Position numbers and translations under genes: made by a program | Assembly (NCBI GenBank): GCA_015680685.1 | Contig: MNCI01011783.1 | Span: 194,980-258,979 of the forward strand | Length of the DNA stretch: 64,000 nucleotides | Origin: Gnetum montanum | Taxonomy: Eukaryota; Streptophyta; Gnetopsida; Gnetales; Gnetaceae | Direction of reading: 5' to 3' | The notes under the pieces: generated by a model | Database searches by the model: none | What the model saw: only the letters and a program-made list of their open reading frames with translations | Told to the model about the DNA's origin: nothing | Shown: positions 23,901 to 34,599 of the stretch, piece after piece | Position numbering within the stretch: position 1 is the first letter of the stretch | How the letters are laid out: every line of letters begins with the position of its first letter

Positions 23901-24672
23901 CAAATTTTTGAAGGAAGGTTGGCCCATTAGAAGACCTTTCCTCATGTAACCAACCACGAACTTGGCATTACTCGAAGGCTCTCAAAAACTACCTATGATC
24001 ATCAACAAGAGCCACCTTGGTCTGGTCCAACACCATAGCACAAAAAATAGGGGCTGCCATGAAAGTTTCTAGTGTCATGAACGCTAAGGCAAGCCCTCCA
24101 TCATCATCGCGCATCTCATGTTCATCAAGGTGGGGCTTGCATAGGAAAAACAACATTTGCATTTAGATGATGACATGAAATTTAAAAAGGGATCAAAATT
24201 AAACAAGGCACAAAGGAGCATAACTATCCACTCTATATACCATCCTAGGTGGATTCTGAAATAGAGTGTGTACACGGAGGCCTAGGAAAAGTGTGTTGCT
24301 GCTATTATAATGACTACATGTAGGCAACTCCCACACACGAGTCAAAGGACGTGTAGATCTAGGACCCTCAACAGAGCCTCCTGAAACCCTGAAAAGTCCC
24401 TCATCGATATCAGTGATAAAAGCAAGCATGCCTTGTGTAGACCCAAGCAACGTTGTCTCGATGATGTCACGAGCTAACTATTCACTTAGGTGAGACTATA
24501 TAACCATTTTAAAATGTTGTAAGATGAAGGATAAAAATGAACTAACACTAGGGAGGAACCATATCACATGGGGCCCAATGCACATGTCATAGGGAGGTGT
24601 GTACGGTCCAAAGGGACCAAACCAAGCAAGCACCCCAACAAGCTCAACCACTAGAAGAGAAGGTTTAGGTCC
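20910..24672 (-). CDS. Antisense multi-exon gene carried by element B
   Basis: Minus-strand gene opposite to gag-pol. Exons supported by splice signals and by alignment with H: 24672-24241, 24135-23865, 23768-22731, about 22600-22280, 22213-22012, 21910-21132, 20988-20910 (stop TGA). Donors include GTATAT, GTAAAT, GTAAGT, GTATGT and GTGAGT; acceptors include TGCAAG, TTTCAG, TTGCAG. Conserved blocks: SHYNSSNTLFLG (exon 1); FGEVEQLQKWL, SFHLTTKFFSNIFGMP and RYLCRFTEFLVVYDDN (exon 3); KIDFVKGIVNDVV (exon 5); YKKWLKEESIEHH (exon 6); an acidic end DDEEDLGEQPPL (exon 7). Exon 3 ends in a basic stretch KRLIGKTVGKSKMKVKRK, possibly a nuclear signal. A few in-frame stops remain. Function unknown; the exon 3 layout recalls plant transposon/mobile-type domains. 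Confidence 0.8.
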
Positions 24673-24965
24673 CTTGCACATAGCCAACCCAATGCCGAAA
24701 ACATAAAGTAAGTGAAAAATTTTAGTATTAAAAATAGATCAAAACTACAGAGGCCAAGAAATCACATAAACAAACACTTGGAATGCATAGCTTCGCCCCA
24801 TGAGATAAGAACATCAATAGCTATTTAGTGTATTTGATGCTCATTGGGGCACATTGGAATACATGCCACGATAAACCCACATAAAAATGCAAAACATAAA
24901 CATACTTAGAAAACAGATAAATGATATAAATATGAAACTAGCAAATAATAGGCACATCTTCATAT
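24673..24965. other. Intron-like segment upstream of the antisense gene's first mapped exon
   Basis: No coding signal. It would be the start of an intron between the upstream exon (donor at 25948-25953) and the exon beginning at 24672. Nothing else recognised. Confidence 0.45.
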
Positions 24966-25660
24966 TCCAAGTCATGTTAGTCCTTCCCACCAACAAGTCA
25001 TGCTGGGCCTTCTCACCAACAAGTCATGCTGAGCCTTTATCCCTATGTCCCCAGCACTCATGTTAACATTCTATCTCATGTTGAAATCTACAACTTAATG
25101 TTCATGTTGCCAAACCTGGAAATCATGCAACTCCTAGCCTTCCAAAAAATTCACATTGACCAGTTCCTGCCCTCCAAAGATCCAAGAAAAATTTCACAAG
25201 TCAAGCTGCCTTGGTAGGCCGAAAAATTCACATGTCATGCTACCCTGGTGGGCCAAAAAATTCACATGTCACACTACCTTGCTAGGCTGAAAAATTCAAA
25301 TGTCACGCTACCTTGGCAAGTTGAAAAATTCACATGTCATGCTACCTTGGCAGGCCGAAAAATTCACATGTCATGTTGCCCTAGGTAAAAACCCAAAAAT
25401 TTACAAGTCACGCAACCCCTCCCTAAAAATTCAAAAATGTGCAGTCACGCTACCCCTTCGAAATCAAAATTTATAGTCATACTGGCCATTCTTGCCCCTC
25501 TCAAAAATTCAAAATTCTTGTAGTCACATTGCCCACCAAAACTAAAAAAATTTGCCCAAAATTATAAGTCATGTTGTTCATTCCTTGCCCTAAAATCTAG
25601 GAAAATTTGCAAGTAACAGTGCCCCTCCAAAATCTAAAAATTTGCAGTCATGCTGCCAAA
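24966..25660. repeat. Degenerate tandem repeats, about 34-bp unit, in B spacer
   Basis: Between 25218 and 25390 there are about five copies of a unit made of AAAAATTCACATGTCATGCT and ACCTTGGCAGGCCG (34 bp). More diverged relatives extend to both sides. The GTCATGCT/GTCACGCT word is the one found in B's LTRs and leader. Confidence 0.8.
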
Positions 25661-25953
25661 GATGCCAAAGAGGGCAAGACTATCACACTGTCAAGAAGGG
25701 CAAGAGGCTCATGCTGTGAGCAAAGAAAATCCCAAGCTCACAAACGCAGCTCATGCTGCAACTTGAAAGACAAGCCTTCCTTCCCACACTCACATTACAC
25801 CCACAAACCCTGTGAGAACCACGCCAAAAAAAATCCAGAAACCCCGCAAAAACAAAAACCCCCATGAATCCAAAAATCCCAAAGCCCAAATCATAGCTAA
25901 AGTTCTACCCTAGGTAACACTACTGGAGGAAAATAGGGGAGAAACAAACTTAC

Positions 25954-26230
25954 CCATGCAAAGCCTTCTTCCACATTGGAATCCTAGCTTGTAGAAGATG
26001 CTGGAGAAGCTCTTCACTCTCTTCTATGAATGCCAAATATTCCTACCTCTTCCCCTTGTCCCGACTTGCCTTTCCTTTGCCCTTCATGTTGCCTTGTGCA
26101 CGCTGACGTTGTTGATGACAAGTCACGATGATGTCGTAGCTCACATTACACTCCCAAGTCACGCTATAGTCAAGAAGTCACACTAGCACAAAATGCCCTT
26201 CCTCCACTTCAAAATCCCCTTTTTAAACCC
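25954..26230 (-). promoter_or_regulatory. Possible promoter and 5' exon of the antisense gene
   Basis: A strong splice donor reads GTAAGT on the minus strand at 25953-25948, after TGCATGG. Upstream on the minus strand a TATA-like TTTAAAAAGG lies near 26220-26229, just after a poly(A)/poly(T) tract. A short 5' exon of about 200 bp would fit. No supporting copy exists because H is truncated before this point. Confidence 0.4.
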
Positions 26231-26439
26231 AATGCATTTTTTTTTTCTTTTGTTTTACTTTATTTTTCTCTCACTTTATATTTTCTTCATTAGTTTAAAT
26301 TTGTTTTCATTTGTGTTATATGTTCGCACATAAAATTCATAAAACTTTGAAATCCTTGAACTTATTGTTCACTCTCAAATTTAAAATTCAAAATTTAAAA
26401 ATGGTGCATACACTCAGTCCAAATGACAAGCCAACATCT

Positions 26440-26550
26440 GGCCCGGTATGGACTTAAACTACCATGTGGCCTGGTATGACCTTAAACTACCATGTGGCTT
26501 AGCACGACCTTAAACTGCCATGGCTTTAAACTACCATGACTATCACCTCT
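26440..26550. repeat. Short array with the TTAAACTRCCAT core, before B RT
   Basis: About four irregular copies of 'ggtatgaccttaaactaccatgtggc' type. It shares its core with the arrays at 20156-20345 and 30139-30523, and lies directly before the candidate splice acceptor at 26641. Confidence 0.75.
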
Positions 26551-26651
26551 CCAAATTCTCGTTAGTACATAGTTCACTTATATTTAGTAACTCCTTCACC
26601 AAGAGGGTGTCGCTTACTCTGCTCCCATTTTAAATTGACAGGGGCAAGCAC

Positions 26652-28115
26652 ATGGCCACCAAGAATATCCTCTCAACATTGTTTCTCAATGGATCATACA
26701 AGGAGGTAGAAAGAGCAATCAACCGAGAATCCTTGGATTTAAATCCATCCACCTATACCAATTTAATATCCTCCAATCAAGAAACGACATATTGGCCTAA
26801 AACGTGACTAAAAATCTAGATCTAGAGGTTGATAATATCACTGAAGATCCTCTAGTTGAAATCCCCATTTCCACGATCAATGGCAAAACTAAAACATTGA
26901 AATTAAGTGCCTTACTAGACTCGCAACTTGTAGGTGACATCACTCAGGTGTTAAAAGATAACATAAAAATGTTTGCATGGTCATATACCGACATGACAGG
27001 ACTAGACGCCTAGATAATCGAACACAACATTATTCTTGATGAAAAAATTTAACCGGTGAAACAAAAAGCAAGGAAGGTTAGACTCGAGGTTGCATTAGCC
27101 GTCCATGCTGAAATCACAAAACTCTACCAAGTTGGCTTCATCCAGGCTATTGATTATTCTAATTGGGTATCAAACATTGTTGTAGTCCCTAAGAAGAATG
27201 GTAGTATACGCATATGCATTAACTTTCGTGACCTTAACACAGCCACTATAAAGGATGATTTTCCATTACCTAGCATTGATCAACTTATTGACACAACTAC
27301 TGGGCATACACTATTGTCCTTTATTGATGGATTTTTAGGGTACAACCAAATAAGAATCAATCTGGAACATCAACTTAGAACAACTTTCATGACACCTTGG
27401 GGTACATTCTGTTATACTATGATGCCATTTGGCCTTAAAAATGCAGGAGCTACATATCAACGGGCAATGACATATATATTTAGTGACTACATGCTCAATT
27501 TTATCAATGATTATTTTGATGATATCACAGTCAAATCTAAAACAACTAAACAACATGAAAAAGATCTAGAGTTAGTGCTTAAATGTTGTCTCAAATATGA
27601 CCTTAGACTTAATCCAAAGAAATGCATTTTTGATGTCAAAATGGACAAAATGCTTGGTTTCCTAGTCTCCAAAATAGGGATACGGGTAGACCCTGATAAG
27701 GTTAAAGAAATAACCAATATGCAACCACCAAGAAACCTCACTGAACTACGTGGCCTCCAAGTTAGACTACAATTCATCAGATACTTTATCGAAAGGCTGA
27801 TGGATTAGTTGAGTCCCATGCAACATCTATTACGAAAGAATGTACATTTCCAATGGACTCAACAATGCCAGAAAGCATTTGAGAACATAAAACAAGAGTT
27901 GGCTCAACTATCAACTGTTTATCCTCCACAAAGTGATAAACCTTTCTACATCTACCTTGCAACTTTTGATTCCTCCATTACATCGATGCTTTGTCAAAAA
28001 CATGAGGATGGAGTTGAAATCCCTGTATATTACCTAAGCCACACATTAATCACCTATGAACAATGATACAATGATGTAGAAAAATCATGCCTCTCCCTCA
28101 TCTTCTCCTTGAAGA
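26652..28115 (+). pseudogene. Element B reverse transcriptase and first RNase H
   Basis: RT begins with FAWSYTDMTGLDA (about 26970), then KARKVRLEVALAV, VVPKKNGSIRICINFRDLN and DDFPLPSIDQ. LLSFIDGFLGYNQI is typical of Tat/Ogre. The catalytic box is YFDD at 27512-27523, with both Asp kept. The RT end GFLVSKIGIRVDP is followed by ELRGLQVRLQFIRYFIE. The first RNase H follows in the same frame from 27809 (FQWTQQCQKAFENIK, PVYYLSHTL). Upstream, 26652-26800 reads in another frame (MATKNILSTLFL), so one indel is likely near 26800. Stops are few; this is the best kept pol in the window. Confidence 0.93.
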
Positions 28116-28384
28116 AATGGTGGCATTATCTCTTCTATAATCAGGTTTACATCATTTGCAAGGATAATGTACTTCGTTCCATCACTAATAACATCTACAA
28201 GTCAAATAAGATAGCTAGGTGGAAAGCGATGATCGCAGAATTTAACTTATACTATGTTGCTCAATCTTCCACAAAAGGTCAAGCAATAGTCACACAATTA
28301 GTCGTCTCGCCAACACACTATCAAGCAATAATAAACCCTGAATTCCCAGATGAGAATGTTAATAGTATTGACACTGTACTTGAC

Positions 28385-28700
28385 AACTATGAGGAAATCC
28401 TATATTTCGATGGAGCTTCAACCTCTTGAGGAGGAAGTGCTGCAGCCATTTTAACATACCCGTATGGAGAAATCCAACCCTTTGCCTACCGATTAACCTT
28501 TCCTTGCACCAATAATATGGCAGAGTATGAAGGTCTTCTTCAAGGTCTTCAAGCAACATTAACTTCAGGAATCTCACGTCTTGTAGTTCAAGGTGATTCA
28601 CAGCTAGTTCTTAATCAAGTCACTGAGGTTTACACATGCAAAGCTCTCCATTTGCAAACATATTGTGATTTGACCAAACATTTGATGAGGTAACTAGTAG
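28385..28700 (+). pseudogene. Element B second RNase H (archaeal type)
   Basis: LYFDGASTS.GG at 28399 is followed by TNNMAEYEGLLQGL (28510-28551) and LVVQGDSQLVLNQV (28579-28620). These are the D, E and D positions of an archaeal-like RNase H. A second RNase H after the RT-linked one is a hallmark of the Tat branch. One TGA interrupts the first motif. It is in frame with RT and integrase. Confidence 0.9.
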
Positions 28701-28702
28701 AA

Positions 28703-30127
28703 GTGGATATACAACATGTCCCTAGAAGAAAAAACATAATGGTTGATGCACTTGCTACACTAGCCTTAAACATGACACCTGAAATGTTCCATGCATTGCC
28801 TAGCTCTATAACAAGTTGCGCTAAACCTATAATTAACATTCTGGATGAAATGCCTATAGCATCCATTAGTACAAAACGTGTAATAGAATGGTACGATGAC
28901 ATAAAATAATTCCTTCTAAGAGGTGAACCACCACAACACTTGAAAAATGATCAAAAGGATGCCATGCGAAAACACTCCTGGCAATATGAATTAATAGGAG
29001 ACACCTTGTGTTGCAAATCCTATGAAGGTATTCTGTTGATGTGCGTTATTAGTGTTAATGGTCAAACAATTGTAGAACAAGTCCACAAAGGACTTTGTGG
29101 AGAACACATTACACCTAAAGAAATGACAACAAAGATTAGACACTTAGGCTACTATTGGCCACACATGGAGTATGATTACATATCCAAGGTTAGAACATGT
29201 GACATCAATCAAAAGCATGATAATTTGATACACGTGCCACCTAACAAATTTCATACAGCACAAATCACATGGCCATTCCAAAAATGGGGATTAGACTTAA
29301 TTGGACTGATAACACCGTTGTCCTCTGCGAGATATAGCTTTATTATCACTACAACTGAATATTTCACAAAATGGGTAGAAGCTATTCCCCTTAGGAAGAC
29401 CACCTCAAAACACATTTGCACTTTCATAATAGAAAATATCATGACCCATTTTGGTATTCCAATGACCATCGTTACTAAAAATGGGCCATAGTTTAGCAGT
29501 GCAGATATGAAAAGCTTCTGTGAAAGTCTAGGCATTAAACATGCATTTTCATCACCTTACTACCCACAAAGCAATGGTCAAGTGGAGGCTATAAACAAAA
29601 CTATCATCATGGTGCTCAAAAAGATGCTAAATCAGAGCAAGAAATGATTGCATGAATAATTAGTCTACACGTTGTGGGCATACCAAACAACACACCGTAC
29701 ATCTATAGGTAAAACTCCATACAGCCTTGTATACATATCTAAAGTTGTTTTACCTTTAGAGTTGTAGGTTCCCTCATTGTGGATAGCTCTCTCTAGCCTC
29801 CTCGATGAAAGTCAAAACAAGGAACTACGCATTGCTAATCTTGACTCGGTAGAGGAGAAACATGTGTGAACACTTGATCAAATTGAATGGTACCATAAAT
29901 AATAGCAGCAATGACACAAACACGATCTGCATAAGCACCTGATCAAAGAAGGAGACTTAGTCCTTAAAGCCATACGTGAATACTCAAATAAATTCTTAGC
30001 CAACTGGGAAGGGCCTTACTTAGTCACTAAGGCATACAATAATGGAGCACTCAAACTTGCTGATATGAATGGGAACGAGTTTGCTAATCCTACAAATCAC
30101 TTGTATCTAAAATGGTACTATGTATGA
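28703..30127 (+). pseudogene. Element B integrase
   Basis: In frame with RT. The zinc region holds GLCGEHITPKEM, GYYWPHMEYD and CDINQKHDN, so the second Cys pair is damaged. The core has WGLDLIG with the first Asp kept (29288), VTKNGP.F where DNG is expected (the second Asp is lost, near 29479) and GQVEAINK with the catalytic Glu kept (29578). The C-terminal part GDLVLKAIREYSNKFLANWE is the usual non-specific DNA-binding fold, and NHLYLKWYYV ends at TGA 30125-30127. Stops are all substitutions. Confidence 0.9.
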
Positions 30128-30138
30128 TAAACTTGAGG

Positions 30139-30523
30139 TACATCAAAGTCCTAGCATCATGACTTAAAATTGATACCACAAAAAAGTTCTAGCATCATGA
30201 CTTAAAACTAATACCACAAAAAAGTCCTGGCATCATGACTTAAAACTGATACCATAGAAAAGTCCTGGCATCATGACTTAAAACTACTACCATAGAAAAT
30301 TCTTGGCATCATGACTTAAAACTAATACCACAGAAAATTTTTGGCATCATGACTTCAAACTGATACCATAGAAAATTCCTCGCATCATGACTTAAAACTA
30401 ATACCACAGAAAAGTCCTAGCATCATGACTTAAAACTGATACCATGGAAAAGTCCTGGCATCATGACTTAAAACTGATACCACAGAAAAGTCTTGGCATC
30501 ATGACTTAAAACTGATACCATAG
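30139..30523. repeat. 38-bp tandem array (about 10 copies) after B integrase
   Basis: Head-to-tail unit made of CACAGAAAAGTCCTGGCATC and ATGACTTAAAACTGATAC (38 bp), regular in period. It starts 12 bp after the pol stop. From 30524 to 30745 it continues as widely spaced degenerate monomers such as 'actataaactagtttg' and 'gactataaactggcaac'. Confidence 0.92.
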
Positions 30524-30745
30524 AGTTATATCTGGTATGATACTAAACTGCCATATTTGTTCACCATGACGTGAAACTAGCATCCAAAGTCCACTAAGAC
30601 TATAAACTAGTTTGCCTCTTCACAGTCTGCTATGACTATAAAATAGTAATGCATTGTCTGCTACGATGCTAAACTGGTGCAATCCAAAGCGTTATGACAT
30701 AAAACTAATCCACAAAAGTCCGCTAAGACTATAAACTGGCAACAT

Positions 30746-31897
30746 CATTGACGACCAGGCAATGTTTGAAAAGATATGTTGCTGCAATTGGCTGTGCATG
30801 TTCCACAAAAACTTGCTGCACAATTTGTCTCATGAGCTTTGATGAAGCTGATGTTGTTCATAATTCTATTTTCTTTGAAAATTTCATGTGGTGACTCCAT
30901 CTCCTAGTTTAAAGTTCTTAGTTAACCAATTCATATGTGTTTGTCTTATCTTCTTGGAGTTTTGTTTGCAGGATGACACTCTTGAGGCATTCGTGCATAC
31001 ATGCACTTCATGATGATGACAAGGTATCACATTCTTCCTGACACACGTAACTAGGTTAATCAATCCATTCATAAGTACATTCCCAACTCTTGATACATCC
31101 CCTATTTCCTCATCATGTCCCAATTATCCTATTCAATTACACCCATGGATACATTCCACTCAATTCAAAACTCTTGATACACTGTTGCATACTGTGACTC
31201 TCTAAGCAGTTGTGACAAAAAACACAGTACACAGTACATGATGCAAAATGCAAGTGCTCAAATAGGAGCACAACACAAAAAGTAAGCTCTTTCAAAAAGA
31301 CTGACAAAGAGAAAAATAAAAGAAAAGAAAAAAAATAAAATAAAAGAGAAAAGAACAAAAAGTTCAAAGAGCAAAGTGCACGGAAAAGGTCTTCATGACC
31401 CCATTGACATCATAAACAAAAGACTATTAGCTATTCTCATACAAGCCCTAGGTAAGAAGGTAATTGTCTTAGAAAATAGTTACACTCATGTCTCAAAGAG
31501 ACCATGTTTTGCATCATTGCGTGGCTCTGGCTATTTACAACGGGCCCCATAAACACCCCATAAGAGTCCCGTTTCTCCAAAGAACGCATCTCCAATGTCT
31601 TGGCTCCGAGTTTACTGAATGCTAACTATTAACAAGGACCAAAGATATAGCTCGTTCACGTGAGAACATTTTCTCTCGCACAATCCTGGCAGCAATTATA
31701 GCCATTAACCTCCTGGATTCCCTAGTCCCAACTGATTCCCTTCCATCTTGAACCACATTCCCTCAATCCCATGTACTTTTGAAAACGGTGCAATGACATC
31801 TAGCTAAGGGCCGATGGATAATTCTTGGTACGTGGTTGTTCATGGTGTTTTGCACTTCCTTGTTGACATCTCTTGGGTGGATTCCTCTAGACGTCAA
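30746..31897 (+). other. Element B 3' non-coding region
   Basis: About 1.15 kb between the repeat monomers and the polypurine tract. It has an A-rich stretch at 31300-31350 on the plus strand. No conserved ORF and no domain is seen on either strand. Confidence 0.65.
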
Positions 31898-31911
31898 GAA
31901 AGAGGGGCCAA
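31898..31911 (+). other. Element B polypurine tract
   Basis: AGAAAGAGGGGCCA directly precedes the 3' LTR start TGAAGCACC and would prime plus-strand DNA synthesis. Confidence 0.85.
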
Positions 31912-33589
31912 TGAAGCACCACTACTTTTGGCCTAACACTTTGAAACAAGAATGACTCAAGCCCTTTCGAGCTTTTGGGAGGCAAAATTTGGCTAATTCA
32001 TGGAAACCACACTAAGCTAAATCAAGCTAGCTTGCTCATCCCATCAAGTTGGAAGCTTACCCATAGTGTGACCAACTCTCAAAGTCTAAAAACTAAGCCA
32101 AAATGATTTGATCTACAACATGCAAGTCATCTTCAGAGCACATCCTTGACAGCTTTAGTCCCAACTTCCAGAATGGTAGATTTCAACTCAAAAATTTAAG
32201 TTTTTGCAAATATTTCGTATGTCACATTGCATGTCACACTATAGCATGACTGTAGGGTGACTTAATCAAAGTGGTTTCAAAAAAGTCACATCTAGGCTCA
32301 AATTCTAGATTTCATATCACTCTTAGGATCAACTATAGCCAGACAGCAGTTGCACTCAAGAATCAAGCTTCAAAATCACAATTTCAAGCAAAATACATCA
32401 TTTTCAAGTCATGTCACACTGCATGTCACGCTGTAGCATGACTCCAGCATGACCTACCATAAATAGCTCAAAACAAGGCACTTTCACGCTCAATTCATCA
32501 ATCACAGTCAGGCAATCCTTGCACTTCAAGAATCAGTCTTCAAATTTCCAAAATTTGGTGAAAAATTGCAAGTTTTGTTCATTCACACTAAGGTCACGCT
32601 ACAACGTGACTGTAGCGTGAGTGTCGCATGCGCATGCTCAAGTCATGCTAACTTGAAATCAACTCACATTGGAAATTCTTATCAAGCAAAAAAACTTCAA
32701 ATAGCCATGGAACCACTCGAACTGGCATCCTGCAATAGTCAAGTCAATGATCCAGAAGTTTCAAGTGAGCCAAAGTTAATTTCTCTTGATTCCATTGTAT
32801 ATATTCATTTGTGGGCTTGTCAGGCCCTCACGGTCTAAATTGTATGTGCTTCCATGGGCTTGAGTATGCCACACATTGTAAGATACAATGCACCTAGTCC
32901 AGAATGTAGCTTGCCGACACACATCCAACTCACGCACAACTGTCCACTAGACACATGTCACTTGATCCATGTTTCTCTCATCCCTCAACTATTGATTCCA
33001 TTCATGAATTCCATGCCCGAGCCCATCCCAATCCTATAAATACCCTATCAATTCACATAAATAGGGTTGGCAATTTTTGAGTTGGACAGCTTAGGAAACT
33101 CAGACTAGCAATCCTTGGGTGCTCGGCACACTTGACTCTTAGCATCCAAGAACTTATGAAATACATTACATCACACTGCCCTGGGGCTTGGCGCTTGACC
33201 TGCCATCCACATGTGCAACTATGCTTTGACCGATGCACATCTTTTCTATGCAATATAATAGAGTTCATTTTGCTAGCCATTATTTTGTTTACTCTGCTTT
33301 ACGTTCAATTTATGTTTTGCTTGAAATACAAGTTTTGCATACATTTTTGTTTACATTTCATGTGCACTGTTTATGTTTTAAAACATTAGTTATGATAACT
33401 ACAGCTCAAGCCATAGTTTATGCTCAGGGAAGTCCTTGGTTGATTTGTGTGTAGAAAATCCAAGGCACTCTACCTTTGTTTACTTTTCTAGCTTACCCTC
33501 AGGTGAAGGTAGGGTCAGCTATGTCTACCCAACAATCTTTTGTTGTTTGTTTTTCTTCCAGCCTTACATCGACGATTTAGGTCAGTACA
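31912..33589 (+). repeat. Element B 3' LTR
   Basis: Begins TGAAGCACCACTA and ends GGTCAGTACA. TATAAATA at 33035-33042. Palindromes GTCACACTATAGCATGAC (32233-32250) and GTCACGCTGTAGCATGAC (32425-32442) lie in U3. It is followed by the CCATC duplication at 33590-33594. Confidence 0.93.
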
Positions 33590-33594
33590 CCATC

Positions 33595-34330
33595 CTCATC
33601 CTTCTACACATGTACCTATACCCTCAACTAAATTGCCATCACCTCCATCCATGCAGGGTAAAATTCTTGCCCAACCATAGCAAAGAAACATCACAAGGGT
33701 TGTTAACATACAATTGGATCGCCTATTGAGTGGTTTGAAAATTAAACCCTAAAAAAGACCTTTCTTTCAAACCAACAATCCTTCTAAGCCCTCACAAACA
33801 CCTGCAAATTATGACCTTGGTTCTCCCTCATCCTATGCTATATCATTCAAGAGCCCTTCAAACCAAATGCCTCCCAAAGTACATATTTTCATATTAACCC
33901 ATAAGACTACCAATCGGATAAAGGTTAGTTACTTTCTTAGGAAAATATATGATCATGGGAGTCTCCTAATTTACTTGCAAATTGCTAGGAATAAGCCTTG
34001 CAAGGCTCTTCTAAACTTAAGTTCTAGTGTGAATTTGATCTCCCATGAAATTTACAAATCCTAGGACTTTCCTCCTCTCAAGAAGAGCAACATTCATTTT
34101 AAGTTGGTAGAATATTCCATCATCATTTTCTTGGGATTCATGGAAACATTGTGACCATCGTTTGTAGGTGGTCCTATACTATTGACTTCTTGGTGATTCT
34201 CATAGATAATTACAAGGGGAACTTTTTAATAATCATGGGAAGGACTTGGTTAAGAAAAATAGATGCATAGCTAAGAATCAAATACCTCTTCTTGGAAATT
34301 TCCTAGGAAAATAATTTTAGAAAGATTAAG
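33595..34330 (+). pseudogene. Element C gag tail and protease
   Basis: C resumes here after the B insertion. The Pro/Ser-rich gag tail is followed by protease at about 33985-34130. NKPCKALLNLSSSVNLI is the active-site block: Asn stands where the catalytic Asp should be, and Ser-Ser replaces the D-x-G-S pattern. A's protease has the same Asp to Asn change (ALLNSGSEVNLI). Many stops follow and the second half is barely readable. Confidence 0.72.
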
Positions 34331-34599
34331 AGGAAGCATGTTCCATGCATCACATATAGTGACATAGGGTGCAACTGTGTGCAAAAATTATGAAATGTAA
34401 AAATCACATTAATCATAGCATGTAGATATTGTGCCAATGTGACAAAAATTCAAAGGTGTCTATATGCAGTAGCCATAAAAAAGGAGCACACCTAGTGGTT
34501 GACAATTGAACTTGATAGCAACTCAACTCTCTACATGGAATAGATTGAGAGCCTTACAAGTGTCCATATTTAAGGCACGAACAAGATGAAGCAAATCCA

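Larger units (their letters stand above)
14442..33589 (+). mobile_element. Element B, 19.1-kb Tat/Ogre-like Ty3/gypsy with an antisense multi-exon gene
   Basis: Plus-strand element with two LTRs (14442-16133, 31912-33589), an exact 5-bp duplication, a tRNA-Asn-type primer site and a polypurine tract. gag and protease share one frame (16438-20148). RT to integrase share another (about 26800-30127). Both are broken by stops but not by indels inside these blocks. A second, archaeal-type RNase H after the usual RNase H is diagnostic of the Tat branch. The 6.5 kb between protease and RT holds a 27-bp repeat array, an antisense gene (20910-24672 plus an upstream exon) and a repeat-rich spacer. It is the youngest insertion of its nest. 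Confidence 0.93.

Noticed and set aside
25607-25889. ORFs on both strands at 25607-25889
   Set aside because: Low-complexity spacer of B with repeat words; no conservation and no domain.
14442-33589. Reading the 14.4-16.1 kb and 31.9-33.6 kb copies as a segmental duplication
   Set aside because: The exact CCATC duplication, primer site and polypurine tract show they are LTRs of one element.
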